A DNA stretch of 64,000 nucleotides from Thermoleophilia bacterium (GCA_023382435.1 JAHDVS010000006.1:1-64000); one strand, 5' to 3'; shown: positions 45,871 to 54,430, numbered from the stretch's first letter. Notes: a model not told the origin generated them from the letters alone. Made by a program: numbers and translations.

Positions 45871-47370
45871 ATGCCTCCGCTCGCCCCCGACGCGTTCGAG
45901 GAGGAGCTCTCCCGCTACCTGTTCGAGCGGGCCGAGGAGGCGCGCGCCGTGCGCGTGGGGGAGAAGGAGACGTCCGAGCAGGCGGCGATCGTGGCTCGCT
46001 ACGCGGGCCTGTTCACCCGCGCGCAGCACGATGCGCTGCGCGGGGTGGAGGAAGCGGCGAGCGGGGACGTCCGTGAGCGGCTGCTCCGCCTGCGCGAGGC
46101 CTGCGCCGGCGGGATCGTCGCGGCCGAGCTGGCCGAGCGCTCGGACGCGCTCGAGAACGCGATCCTCGCCTGCCGGGTCGACTTCGACGGGGAGTCGCTG
46201 CCGCTGCGGTCTGCCCAGGCCCGGCTGGCCGTGCTGGAGCCCTACGCGGCGCGGGATCGCCTCGGCGGGCTCGTGAGCGACGCGTCCGCCGCGTTCAATC
46301 CCGAGCGGCTCGAGCTGCTGCGCTGCGGCGAGCGCCTCGATGCGGAGCTTTCCGGCGAGCCGGATCCTGTGCGGCGAAGCGGCGAGCTGAAAGGCGTCGA
46401 CCTCCGCGCCCTCGCCAGCGCCCTCGAGAGCGCGTCGGCGCAGCTCGACGGCCCGTACGCCAAGCTGCGCGGCTGCTGGCTCGACCGGCTGCTCGGGACG
46501 GATCGCGACGATCAACCGCTGTCCGCCCACTTCTCGTACGTGCGGCGGCTGTCGCCGCTCGCGTCCACGTATACGAAGGAGCGCGCCGTCGCCGTGTGCC
46601 TCGAGACCCTGACCGCGCTCGGCTTCGACCTCGCCGGCGACGAGCGCATCCGGCTCGACCTCGACGACCGCCCCCAGAAGAACCCGCGAGCGTGCGTGAT
46701 CGCCTCCGACCCGCCGCGTGTCGTCCACCTGATCACACGCGCCCAGGGCGGACTCGCTGACTACCAGGCGTTCCTGCACGAGGCCGGCCACGCGCTCCAC
46801 TACGCCGGCTGCGACCCCGGGCTCCCCTACGCGTTCCGGCGGCTGGCGCGCGACCACGCGCTGACCGAGATCTACTCGTTCCTCGCCGAGTCCGTGACGC
46901 ACGAGCCAGGCTGGCACGCGCTCCACTTCGGCCTCGACGCGGTGACGGCAGCGGCGAACGCCGAGGCGACGAGGTTCCTCGACGCCGGCCTGTTTCGGCG
47001 CTACACCGCCAAGCTGCGCTACGAGCTCGGCCTCTGGGCGGACTTCGCGAACGCGGCGGAGCACGCGTCCGAGTACGAGCGCCTCGTGTCGGGGGCGAGC
47101 GGGTTTCGCTACCCGCGCTCCGGCTTCCTGGCCGACATGGACGACGGCTTCTACTCCGCGGACTACCTCCGTGCCTGGATCCGCGCCGCCCAGGTGCGCG
47201 CGCATCTGCGCCGGGAGGCGGGCGAGGGCTGGTGGCGGCGGGCGGAGACGGGCGAGCTCCTGCGCGGCCTGTTTCGCGAGGGCACGCGGCCCTCGAGCGA
47301 GGACGTGGCGGCGCGGCTCGGCTTCGAGCCGCTCGACACCGGCCCACTCGTAGCCGAGCTTGCCGCGTGA
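45871..47370 (+). CDS. M3-like zinc metallopeptidase
   Basis: This is a cytoplasmic gluzincin-type peptidase of 499 residues without a signal peptide. The active site is H303EAGH307, and Glu333 in LTEIYSFLAES, 26 residues later, fits the third zinc ligand of the M3 (oligopeptidase) family. The N-terminal 250 residues are helical, as in oligoendopeptidases, but diverge from named members. The C-terminal part (SGFLADMDDGFYSADYLRAW) is also M3-like. The start is ATG 45871, 6 nt after a TAGGCT hexamer. It probably degrades short peptides; specificity is unknown. Confidence 0.78.
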   Translation: MPPLAPDAFEEELSRYLFERAEEARAVRVGEKETSEQAAIVARYAGLFTRAQHDALRGVEEAASGDVRERLLRLREACAGGIVAAELAERSDALENAILACRVDFDGESLPLRSAQARLAVLEPYAARDRLGGLVSDASAAFNPERLELLRCGERLDAELSGEPDPVRRSGELKGVDLRALASALESASAQLDGPYAKLRGCWLDRLLGTDRDDQPLSAHFSYVRRLSPLASTYTKERAVAVCLETLTALGFDLAGDERIRLDLDDRPQKNPRACVIASDPPRVVHLITRAQGGLADYQAFLHEAGHALHYAGCDPGLPYAFRRLARDHALTEIYSFLAESVTHEPGWHALHFGLDAVTAAANAEATRFLDAGLFRRYTAKLRYELGLWADFANAAEHASEYERLVSGASGFRYPRSGFLADMDDGFYSADYLRAWIRAAQVRAHLRREAGEGWWRRAETGELLRGLFREGTRPSSEDVAARLGFEPLDTGPLVAELAA

Positions 47371-47394
47371 GCGGTGGCGGGCCGGCGCGATCCC

Positions 47395-47400
47395 TACAAT
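47395..47400 (+). promoter_or_regulatory. -10 element before the small ORF and TrpC-like gene
   Basis: TACAAT, identical to the valS element, lies 11 nt before ATG 47412. It would give a leader of about 4 nt. Confidence 0.45.
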
Positions 47401-47411
47401 GGCGGTCGTCG

Positions 47412-47492
47412 ATGGCGTTACGGCTCGAGCAGCTCGCGACGACGATTGAACGTGCCGTGCCGGGCGCCGTGCAGCGCGGGCGGACGCCATGA
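47412..47492 (+). CDS. Possible 26-residue small ORF coupled to the TrpC-like gene
   Basis: ATG 47412 opens a 26-codon frame (MALRLEQLATTIERAVPGAV, then QRGRTP) that ends in an ATGA overlap with the next gene. A TACAAT -10 lies 11 nt upstream of it. It may be a small protein or simply a coupling cistron that brings ribosomes to the next start. No homologue is recognised. Confidence 0.4.
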   Translation: MALRLEQLATTIERAVPGAVQRGRTP

Positions 47493-48124
47493 GCGGCCAG
47501 CCGCCTGGCTGGCCCCGAAGGCGGTTCAGCCAGGCGATCTCGGAAGGCGACGGCATCTCCGTGATCCCGCTCGTGCGCGGCCCTCTCGAGGAGCGTGCCC
47601 GGGAGGCGGAGGATGCGGGCGCCGAGGCGCTCGCGGTCGAGCTGCCCGACGACGTTGCCGCCCTGCGCCCGGCTACCGGCCTGCCGCTGGTCCTGCACGC
47701 CGGCGTGCCCGGCGAGGGGACGCTGCGTGCCGCGCGGGCCGCGGGCGCCGACGCGTGCGTGCTCGCGTTCGGCGAGCTGGCCGGAGAGGGGACGCTGCTC
47801 GAGGAGCTCGCCGGCGTTGCGCAAAGCCTCGGGCTCGACTGGGCTCTCGCAGTGCGCAGCGAGGAGGAGCTCGAGCAGGCACTCGAGCGGCTCGACCCCG
47901 AGATCGTCGCCCTCCGCGCGCGCGGGGACGACGGGGCCGAGGAGGCGCTCGAGCGGATGCTCGACCTCCTCCCTGACGTGCCGGCGGGCAAGCTCGTCGT
48001 CGCCGAGGCGAACGCACCGAGCCGCGAGCAGGTGCTCGAGCTGGAGCGCGCCGGTGTCGACGGGGTGCTGCTGACCGCGGAGCTCGCCTCCTGGTCGCTC
48101 GGGGAGCTGACCGGCCGCGTGTAG
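47489..48124 (+). CDS. TrpC-like (indole-glycerol-phosphate synthase) barrel without catalytic residues
   Basis: The 211-residue product follows the beta/alpha order of TrpC: RFSQAISEGDGISVIPLV, LPLVLHAGVPGEGTLRAARA, LGLDWALAVRSEEELEQAL, LVVAEANAPSREQVLELERA and GVDGVLL. The catalytic places are changed. The first strand lacks the E-x-K-x-x-S motif (it reads IPLVRGP), RKDF has become LHAGV, the NNRDL region reads ALRARGDD, and VSESGI has become VAEANA. It also lacks the N-terminal substrate-closing extension. It is therefore probably not an indole-glycerol-phosphate synthase; a regulatory or different enzymatic role is open. The start is ATG 47489. Confidence 0.65.
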   Translation: MSGQPPGWPRRRFSQAISEGDGISVIPLVRGPLEERAREAEDAGAEALAVELPDDVAALRPATGLPLVLHAGVPGEGTLRAARAAGADACVLAFGELAGEGTLLEELAGVAQSLGLDWALAVRSEEELEQALERLDPEIVALRARGDDGAEEALERMLDLLPDVPAGKLVVAEANAPSREQVLELERAGVDGVLLTAELASWSLGELTGRV

Positions 48125-48134
48125 CGCCGGCTAC
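48121..48134. terminator. Small hairpin joining two convergent stop codons
   Basis: GTAGC, loop gccg, GCTAC form a perfect 5-bp stem. The TAG of the TrpC-like gene lies in the left arm and the reverse-strand TAG of pfkA lies in the right arm. It may act in both directions, but the stem is short. Confidence 0.35.
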
Positions 48135-49186
48135 CCGAAGAACGCCCGCGCCACCTCGTACCACTCCGCCGGCACGGTCTTGAGCCCGGCGACGGCCTCG
48201 GCCAGCGGCACCGCCACGATCGCGTCACCATGGAGCGCGGCCATCGTCCCGAACCGCCCCTCCTTGACGAGGTCGGCCGCCTTCAGGCCGAAGCGGGTCG
48301 CGAGCACGCGGTCCCGCGCGGTCGGCGTGCCGCCGCGCTGAACGTGGCCGAGCACCGTCACGCGCGTCTCGAAGCCCGTGCGCTCCTCGATCTCGCGGCC
48401 GAGCAGCTCGCCGACGCCGCCCAGGCGTGCGTGCCCGAACTGGTCGGTCGCCGCGGGTGGCCGGGCGACCGCGGCCCGCTCGCCCGACGCGGTGGTGAGC
48501 TCGTAGCCTTCGCTGACGACGACGATCGAGAAGTCCTTGCCGCGGGCGTGGCGGCGGCGGATCTCCTCGCAGGCCGCCTCGACGGTGATCGGGTGCTCGG
48601 GGATCAGGATCACGTCGGCGCCGCTCGCGATCCCGCTCATGACTGCGATCCAGCCGGTGTGGCGGCCCATCACCTCGACGACCATGACCCGGTTGTGGGA
48701 CTCCGCCGTCGTGTGCAGGCGATCGATCGCCTCGGTCGCGATCGAGACGGCCGTGTCGAAGCCGAACGTGTAGTCGGTGGCAGAGAGGTCGTTGTCGATC
48801 GTCTTCGGCACGCCGACGACCGGCAGCCCGTGCTCGGCGTGGAGGCGGGCGGCGACGCCGAGCGTGTCCTCGCCGCCGACCGCAACGAGCGCGTCGATTC
48901 CGGCCTCACCGACGGTCGCGAGCACGCGCTCGACGCCGCCTTCGATTGTGTACGGGTTCGTCCGCGACGTCCCGAGGATGGTGCCGCCCCGCGGCAGGAT
49001 CCCGGAGATCTCCTGGCGGCCGAGCTCGGCAAGCTTCCCCTCGACGAGGCCGCGCCAGCCCTCGCGCACGCCGATCGCCGCGTCCCCCCGGTCGAACGAC
49101 CGCCGCGCGACCGCGCGGATCACGGCGTTCAGTCCGGGGCAGTCGCCGCCGCCGGTCAGGATGCCGATCGTGATGCGGTCTGCCAA
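48131..49186 (-). CDS. pfkA: 6-phosphofructokinase, probably pyrophosphate-dependent
   Basis: This glycolytic enzyme phosphorylates fructose-6-phosphate. The 351-residue protein starts TIGILTGGGDCPGLNAVIR and has MGRHTGWIA and GHVQRGGTPTARDR. The donor-specificity positions read GGEDT (Asp where ATP enzymes have Gly) and PKTIDNDL (Lys where ATP enzymes have Gly). Both are the known signature of pyrophosphate-dependent enzymes, so PPi is the likely donor and the reaction would be reversible. The start is TTG 49186 (LADRITIGIL); no ATG or GTG is available in frame before it. It converges with the TrpC-like gene, and tRNA-Leu lies 65 bp upstream. Confidence 0.88.
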   Translation of the reverse strand: MADRITIGILTGGGDCPGLNAVIRAVARRSFDRGDAAIGVREGWRGLVEGKLAELGRQEISGILPRGGTILGTSRTNPYTIEGGVERVLATVGEAGIDALVAVGGEDTLGVAARLHAEHGLPVVGVPKTIDNDLSATDYTFGFDTAVSIATEAIDRLHTTAESHNRVMVVEVMGRHTGWIAVMSGIASGADVILIPEHPITVEAACEEIRRRHARGKDFSIVVVSEGYELTTASGERAAVARPPAATDQFGHARLGGVGELLGREIEERTGFETRVTVLGHVQRGGTPTARDRVLATRFGLKAADLVKEGRFGTMAALHGDAIVAVPLAEAVAGLKTVPAEWYEVARAFFG

Positions 49187-49251
49187 CTTTCTCGGTTTCC
49201 TGTCGTCAACAGCATCGCATGAGTGCGACGCTGGATCTCGCGCGAGCTCGA

Positions 49252-49336
49252 TGCCGAAGGCGGGAGTCGAACCCGCACGGGGCCCAGCCCCACTGGATTT
49301 TGAGTCCAGCGCGTCTACCAGTTCCGCCACTTCGGC
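49252..49336 (-). tRNA. tRNA-Leu, anticodon CAA
   Basis: This is an 85-nt class II tRNA with a long variable arm on the minus strand. The acceptor arms are GCCGAAG/CTTCGGC, the anticodon stem is CTGGA/TCCAG with loop CTCAAAA (anticodon CAA, reading TTG), the variable arm is about GGGGCTGGGCCCC, and the T loop is TTCGACT. The discriminator is A, and CCA is not encoded. TATGAT (49351-49346, minus strand), 9 nt before the 5' end, is a likely -10. Confidence 0.96.
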
Positions 49337-49362
49337 AGCGCGACCATCATAGCCCTGGGATC

Positions 49363-49391
49363 TTGCCGGGCCCGCGTGCCGGGGCGATAAT
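49363..49391 (+). promoter_or_regulatory. Promoter of livK
   Basis: TTGCCG (49363-49368), a 17-bp spacer and GATAAT (49386-49391) form a standard -35/-10 promoter. It leaves a leader of about 60 nt with a strong ribosome binding site (gaaggaggag) before GTG 49458. It lies back to back with the tRNA-Leu promoter. Confidence 0.6.
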
Positions 49392-49457
49392 CCGCTTTTC
49401 GGAGGCCGCTCGGGGAGGCGGCGCCGGGAGGGAAGCAGGGCGACAGAAGGAGGAGAC

Positions 49458-50834
49458 GTGAGGGGAAACAGGCTATTCGTCCTACTGGCGATGCTCGTCG
49501 GAGTGCTGGCGCTACTCGCCGTCGGCTGCGGCGGCGACGACGAGGCTGCACCCCCGGCGGAGCCGGCGACCGAGACCGAGGCGCCCGCCGAGGAGACGAC
49601 GGAGCCGCCAGCCGAGGAGCCGGCCGAGGAGACAACGGAGGAGCCGGCGACGCCGGCGTTCGAGCTGCGCGTCGGCGTGGTCACGTCGCTGACCGGGGAC
49701 CTCGCGCCGTTCGGCGTCGGTATCGACAACGGCGCGAGGCTGGCCGCCGAGCTCGCGAACGCGGCGCTTGCAAGTGCCGGTCTGGCGGATGTGTCCGTCG
49801 CGGTCGTGGCCAGCGAAGACGACCAGACCGACGCGACCGCCGGCGTGGAAGCCGCGACGAAGCTCGTGCAATCGGACGGCGTCCAGGTGATCGTCGGGTC
49901 GCTCGCCTCCTCGGTCACGATCCCGATCGCGGAGTCGGTGTCGATCCCGAACAAGGTGATCCAGATCTCCCCGGCTTCGACCGCCATCGCGATCAGCGAC
50001 ATCGCTGACGACGGGATGCTCTGGCGCACACCTCCGTCGGATGCGGCGCAGGCGCCGATCCTCGCCGCGGCAGTCGCCGAGGCGTTCGGGGCCGATGCCA
50101 CGATCAACGTCGGGGGCCGCAACGACGCCTACGGCGTCGGCCTCGCCGACGGGTTCGAGGCGGAGTGGCAGGCGCTCGGCGGCACGGTCGGTGCGTCCGT
50201 TCGGTGGAATCCCGAGGCCGCGACCTTCGACACGGAGGCCCAGCAGCTCGCCGGCGGAGAGCCTGACGGCTGGGTGATCGTCGACTTCCCCGAGACCTGG
50301 GCGAAGATGGGGCCCGCGCTCGTCAGGGCGGGCGGCTGGGACCCGGCGCGGACGTTCAGCACCGACGGGCTCCGCGACAAGACGCTGCCCGAGACCGGGG
50401 GCGCGGAAACGACCGAGGGTATGCGGGGCACCGCACCGAGCTCGGGCGGCGAGACTCCCGGGGGCGACGCGTTCGCGGCCGCGTTCGCGGCGGCCTACCC
50501 CGATCAGGAGCAACAGCTCTTCGACGCGAACGCGTTCGACGCGGTCATGGTCGCGTTCCTGGCGGCGCTTCAGGCGGGCTCCGCGGACACGACCGCGATC
50601 TCGGAGAACATGCAGGCGATCTCCGGCCCGCCCGGCCTCGCGGGCACCTTCGAGGATCTCGACGCGCTCGTGGCCGCCATCCTGGCGGGCGAGGACATCG
50701 ACTACCAGGGTGCCGCCGGCACGATCGACTTCGACGAGAAGGGCGACGTCAGCGCCGATGGCGCTCTCTACGAGCTCTGGCAGTTCGAGGGCGGCGAGCT
50801 GAAGACGCTCAGCTCGGTCGTGTTCGAGGGTTAG
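49458..50834 (+). CDS. livK: Substrate-binding lipoprotein of a branched-chain amino acid type ABC transporter
   Basis: This is the extracytoplasmic solute-binding protein for the LivHMGF transporter encoded just downstream on the other strand. The 458-residue precursor has a lipoprotein signal peptide with lipobox LAVGC. A Glu/Thr/Pro-rich flexible linker of about 35 residues follows, then a type I periplasmic-binding fold (LRVGVVTSLTGDLAPFGVGI, VQVIVGSLASSVTIPIAE, FDANAFDAVMVAFLAALQAG). The family binds Leu/Ile/Val but also amides, urea and aromatic compounds, so the ligand is open. The start is GTG 49458. A strong shared terminator follows. Confidence 0.9.
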   Translation: MRGNRLFVLLAMLVGVLALLAVGCGGDDEAAPPAEPATETEAPAEETTEPPAEEPAEETTEEPATPAFELRVGVVTSLTGDLAPFGVGIDNGARLAAELANAALASAGLADVSVAVVASEDDQTDATAGVEAATKLVQSDGVQVIVGSLASSVTIPIAESVSIPNKVIQISPASTAIAISDIADDGMLWRTPPSDAAQAPILAAAVAEAFGADATINVGGRNDAYGVGLADGFEAEWQALGGTVGASVRWNPEAATFDTEAQQLAGGEPDGWVIVDFPETWAKMGPALVRAGGWDPARTFSTDGLRDKTLPETGGAETTEGMRGTAPSSGGETPGGDAFAAAFAAAYPDQEQQLFDANAFDAVMVAFLAALQAGSADTTAISENMQAISGPPGLAGTFEDLDALVAAILAGEDIDYQGAAGTIDFDEKGDVSADGALYELWQFEGGELKTLSSVVFEG

Positions 50835-50855
50835 CTCCCTCACGGCCTGGCCGTT

Positions 50856-50891
50856 CGAGAGCGGGCGGGGTTGCGGCCCCGCCCGCTCTCG
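50856..50891. terminator. Strong bidirectional terminator between livK and livF
   Basis: A perfect 15-bp stem (arms 50856-50870 and 50877-50891, starting cGAGAGCGGG) with a 6-nt TTGCGG loop lies between the two convergent liv transcripts. It is nearly all G and C with no T-run, typical of actinobacterial terminators, and works for both strands by symmetry. Confidence 0.85.
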
Positions 50892-50894
50892 CGC

Positions 50895-51716
50895 TCAGAG
50901 GCGGAAACGCCGCTGAGCGGGTGGTGGCGGCCGCTCCGCCGCCTCGTAGTCCTCGCCGGACGGGGCAGCCGCGGCGAGCCGACCGCGGCCGCCGAGGTAG
51001 AGGTCGACCACTTTCTCGTCGTGGAGGAGGCGCTCGCCGGGGCCCTCGAAGCGGTTTCGACCCATGTCGAGCACGTAGCCGTAATCGGACATCGCGAGCG
51101 AACGGCGCGCGTTCTGCTCGACGATGATCATCGAGATCCCGGCGGCGTTGATCTCGCGGATCTTGTCGAAGACCTCGTCGACGACGTTCGGGGCAAGCCC
51201 CGCCGACGGCTCGTCGAGCAGGAGCAGGTCGGGGCCGCTCATCAGCGCCCGGGCCATCGCCAGCATCTGCCGCTGGCCGCCCGAGAGGCCTCCGGCCTTC
51301 GCCCGGCGGCGCTCCCGCAGCAGCGGGAACAGCTCGAACATCCGCTCCAGCCGCTCGTCGACACCGGTCCGGAGCAGGAACGCCCCCATCTCGAGGTTCT
51401 CCTGGATCGACATGTTCGGGAACACGTTGTCGAGCTGGGGGATGTAGGAGAGACCGAGCGCGGTCACGCGGTTCGGCCTCAATCCGGTGATGTCGTGCTC
51501 GGCGCCGTCGGGCCGGTAGACGACGCGCCCGTCGCGGGGTTTGAGGAAGCCGTAGATCGTCTTCAGGAGCGTCGACTTGCCGGCCCCGTTCGGTCCGATC
51601 ACCGACACGATCGCGCCGCGCGGAACCGCGATCGACACGTCGTGGAGGATGTTGACCTCGAAGTAGCCTGCCTTCAGCCCGGTCGTCTCGAGGATCGGCG
51701 GGGCGACGGCGGTCAC
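50895..51716 (-). CDS. livF: Branched-chain amino acid type ABC transporter ATPase LivF
   Basis: This is one of two cytoplasmic ATPases of the transporter, 273 residues. It has Walker A GPNGAGKST, signature LSGGQRQMLAMARAL, Walker B LLLLDEPSAGLAP and the H-loop position occupied by Gln in IIVEQNARR, which is normal for LivF. A low-complexity tail (YEAAERPPPPAQRRFRL) is added at the end. The start is GTG 51716 with a GTGA overlap with livG. It is the last gene of the minus-strand operon and ends at the shared terminator. Confidence 0.93.
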   Translation of the reverse strand: MTAVAPPILETTGLKAGYFEVNILHDVSIAVPRGAIVSVIGPNGAGKSTLLKTIYGFLKPRDGRVVYRPDGAEHDITGLRPNRVTALGLSYIPQLDNVFPNMSIQENLEMGAFLLRTGVDERLERMFELFPLLRERRRAKAGGLSGGQRQMLAMARALMSGPDLLLLDEPSAGLAPNVVDEVFDKIREINAAGISMIIVEQNARRSLAMSDYGYVLDMGRNRFEGPGERLLHDEKVVDLYLGGRGRLAAAAPSGEDYEAAERPPPPAQRRFRL

Positions 51717-52516
51717 CGGCCCATTCCCCCGGCCGCGGCGGCGGCGCCCGTCCCGAGGTAGGCGTCGATCACCCGCTGGTCGCGCTGCACCTCGCCGGGC
51801 GGGCCGTCCGCGATCACCCTGCCCTCGTTCATCACGATCACGCGTTCGCTGACGGACATCACGACCTCCATGTCGTGCTCGATCAGGAGAAAGGTCATGC
51901 CCAGGTCGACCTGGAGCGCTTTCATGCGCTCGAGCAACTCGAGGCCGAGCGTCGGGTTGACGCCCGCCATCGGCTCGTCCAGGAGCACCATCCGCGGCTC
52001 GGTCATCAGCGCCCGCGCGAACTCGAGCAGCTTGCGCTGGCCGCCGGAGAGGGTGCCCGCATAGTCGTCCGCGAGCCGTTCGAGGTGGACGAAGCGCAGG
52101 AGCTCGCGAGCCCGCTCGGCGACCTCCCGCTCGCGCCGACGCGCCGATCCCGGTCGGAGGACGATCTGCCAGAGGTGCTCTCCGGGCTGGTTGCGGGCGG
52201 CCAGCATCACGTTCTCGAGCACCGTCATCTTCGTCAGCGCCTTGGTGATCTGGAATGTCCTGACGAGACCCCGCTGCGCGATCGAATGCGGCGAGCGGCG
52301 GTCGATGCGCTCGCCTTCGAAGAGGATCTCGCCGCGCTCCGGCCGATAGAAGCCCGAGACCACGTTGAAGAGCGTGGTCTTGCCCGCTCCGTTCGGGCCG
52401 ATCAGAGCCGTGATCGACCCCCGTGCCACGTCGAGCGTCGCCCCGTCGACGGCGGCGATGCCGCCGAAGTGCTTCTCGACGCGGGAGACCTTCAGGATCG
52501 GCCCGCTGCTACTCAA
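51713..52516 (-). CDS. livG: Branched-chain amino acid type ABC transporter ATPase LivG
   Basis: This is the second ATPase subunit, 267 residues. Walker A is GPNGAGKTT, the signature is LSGGQRKLLEFARAL, Walker B is MVLLDEPMAGVNP, and the H-loop is FLLIEHDMEVV. The Q-loop region RTFQITKALTKMTVLENVML is typical of LivG. It starts at TTG 52516, which lies 8 nt inside the livM end and behind a ggagatgg ribosome binding site. No better ATG or GTG is available before the conserved LKVSRVEKHFGG. Confidence 0.93.
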   Translation of the reverse strand: MSSSGPILKVSRVEKHFGGIAAVDGATLDVARGSITALIGPNGAGKTTLFNVVSGFYRPERGEILFEGERIDRRSPHSIAQRGLVRTFQITKALTKMTVLENVMLAARNQPGEHLWQIVLRPGSARRREREVAERARELLRFVHLERLADDYAGTLSGGQRKLLEFARALMTEPRMVLLDEPMAGVNPTLGLELLERMKALQVDLGMTFLLIEHDMEVVMSVSERVIVMNEGRVIADGPPGEVQRDQRVIDAYLGTGAAAAAGGMGR

Positions 52517-53504
52517 GGACCATCTCCTCCCGCTTGCCGAGCAGCCCCTGCGGGCGGAACGCCATCAGCCCGATCAGGATCAGTCCGACGACGATCAGCC
52601 GCAGGTATGCCCGGTCGGCGGAGCCGAAATAGGTGAAGGGCGGGAACTCGAAGAACCGGGTTCCCGCGAAGATCACGCCGAAGATCACCGCGCCGACGGG
52701 CACGGCCCAGTTCCTTGCCGTCCCCGCGAGGATCACGATGATGTACCCGAAGAACGTCGTCAGCGGGTCGAAGTCCTGCGGGCTGAAGAACGAGAACTGG
52801 AAGGCGAAGAACAGTCCGGCGACCGCGGCCAGCGCGGCACCGAGCGCGAGCGCCTGGAGCTTGTAGGCGAACACGTTCTTGCCGAGCGACGAGGCGGCAT
52901 CCTCGTCCTCCCGGATCGAGCGGAGCACCCGTCCCCAGGGCGCCTTGACCAGCACCTGCATGGCGACGATGAGCGCGATCGCGACCGTCCAGACGATCGC
53001 GAGCATCGCGGTGTCCTTGCCCATGTCCCCGAACACGGTCTCGAGCGCGTGCTGCACCTTGCCCTGGAAGGCGAGCCAGTCCCCGTTGTAGGAGGCGGAG
53101 GTGCCGCTGCCCTTCAGGTTGATCGTGCCGATCGGGCCGCCCGTGAGGCCGTCCTGGTTGAGCGCGACGTAGCGGACGATCTCGCCGAACGCGATCGTCG
53201 TGATCGCGAGGTAGTCGGCCCGCAGGCGCAGGGTCGGCAGCCCGATCAGGAGGCCGAACACCATGGCGACCGCGATCCCGGCCGGGGCCGCTGCCCACAT
53301 CGGCGCCTCGACCTTCACGATCAGGATCGCCATCGTGTAGGCGGAGATCGCCATGAACGCGACGTGGCCGAAGTTGAGGAGTCCGGTGAAGCCGAACTGG
53401 AGCTGGAGGCCGAGCGCGAAGATCGTGTAGATGCCGGCGACGACGCCGACGAATGCCCAGAACGACGGGCTGGCGATCGTGGTGGCGAGCAGGGGGGCGG
53501 TCAT
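52509..53504 (-). CDS. livM: Branched-chain amino acid type ABC transporter permease LivM
   Basis: This is an integral membrane permease of 331 residues with about ten spans. The LivM signature is visible in LQFGFTGLLNFGHVAFMAIS and RADYLAITTIAFGEIVRYVA, and in the cytoplasmic coupling loop with SIREDEDAASSLGKNVFAYK. The start is ATG 53504 in an ATGA overlap with livH; the frame upstream is a livH shadow. It forms the channel together with LivH. Confidence 0.93.
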   Translation of the reverse strand: MTAPLLATTIASPSFWAFVGVVAGIYTIFALGLQLQFGFTGLLNFGHVAFMAISAYTMAILIVKVEAPMWAAAPAGIAVAMVFGLLIGLPTLRLRADYLAITTIAFGEIVRYVALNQDGLTGGPIGTINLKGSGTSASYNGDWLAFQGKVQHALETVFGDMGKDTAMLAIVWTVAIALIVAMQVLVKAPWGRVLRSIREDEDAASSLGKNVFAYKLQALALGAALAAVAGLFFAFQFSFFSPQDFDPLTTFFGYIIVILAGTARNWAVPVGAVIFGVIFAGTRFFEFPPFTYFGSADRAYLRLIVVGLILIGLMAFRPQGLLGKREEMVLE

Positions 53505-54394
53505 ACGTAGCGCGCCTTCCCGAACAGCCCCTGGGGGCGCACGAGCAGCGCGAGGATCAGGATCGCGAACGCGACCACGGGCTTGTAGACGGGGTCGACG
53601 CCGCCGGCGAGGGCGTTCCACGTCGACAGCTCCATGGCGAGCCCGAGCCCGACACCGCCGACGAGGGAGCCGTAGGCGCTGCCGACGCCGCCGAGGATGA
53701 CGGCGGCGAAGATCGGGAGCAGGAGCGTGAAGCCCATGTTGGGGTTGAAGGAGCCCTGCACGAGCCCGAGCAGCACCCCGCCGAGCCCGGCCAGTCCGGC
53801 CCCGAGAACCCAGGTGTAGGCGGTGATCCGGTCGACGTCGATGCCGGACACGGAGGCGAGGGCGCTGTTGTCCGAGTACGCGCGCATCGATTTCCCGAGC
53901 TTCGTCCGCGCGAGCGTCAGCCCCACGAGCAGGATCGCAGCGAACGCGATCGAGACGGCGGTGATCTGCGTCAGCGACAGTCGGATTACCCCGCCGAGGT
54001 CGTAGACCTGGAACACGTCGACGTCGAACCGCCGGGGGGTCGCCCCCCAGACGAGGAAGATGACGTGGCGCAGCACCAGGGCGAGGCCGATCGAGACGAG
54101 CAGCAACGCGACGACTTTCGCGCCGCGCCGGCGCAGCGGGCGCCAGAGCCCGTACTCAAGCCCGAGTCCGAGCATGGCGGTCGCGACCATCGCGAACACG
54201 ATCGACCCCGCGATCGGCCAGCCGAGGGTCACGTTGACCGCGAACGCGATGAAGGCGCCGAACGCGAGGTACTCGCCGTGGGCGAAGTTGACGATGCCCA
54301 GGATCCCGTAGACGAGCGTGAGCCCGATGGCCGCGATCGCGATGATCGAGCCGGTGACGAGACCGTTCGCTAGGAGCTGGGCGAGCTCGCTCAT
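53501..54394 (-). CDS. livH: Branched-chain amino acid type ABC transporter permease LivH
   Basis: This is the partner permease of 297 residues with about eight spans. GILGIVNFAHGEYLAFGAFI and MRAYSDNSALASVSGIDVDR are diagnostic for LivH. The start is ATG 54394, 10 nt after a minus-strand TACGCT hexamer (54410-54405), which can serve as the operon promoter. It is the first gene of livHMGF. The GNAT gene lies 36 bp upstream in the same direction and may be cotranscribed. Confidence 0.93.
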   Translation of the reverse strand: MSELAQLLANGLVTGSIIAIAAIGLTLVYGILGIVNFAHGEYLAFGAFIAFAVNVTLGWPIAGSIVFAMVATAMLGLGLEYGLWRPLRRRGAKVVALLLVSIGLALVLRHVIFLVWGATPRRFDVDVFQVYDLGGVIRLSLTQITAVSIAFAAILLVGLTLARTKLGKSMRAYSDNSALASVSGIDVDRITAYTWVLGAGLAGLGGVLLGLVQGSFNPNMGFTLLLPIFAAVILGGVGSAYGSLVGGVGLGLAMELSTWNALAGGVDPVYKPVVAFAILILALLVRPQGLFGKARYV

Positions 54395-54430
54395 CGACCG
54401 GGGGAGCGTACCGCGCCTGTCGCGCCGCGC

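Noticed and set aside
49512-50843. A 443-codon minus-strand frame opposite livK
   Set aside because: livK has a signal peptide, lipobox and binding fold on the plus strand; the reverse frame has none and crosses the terminator approach region.
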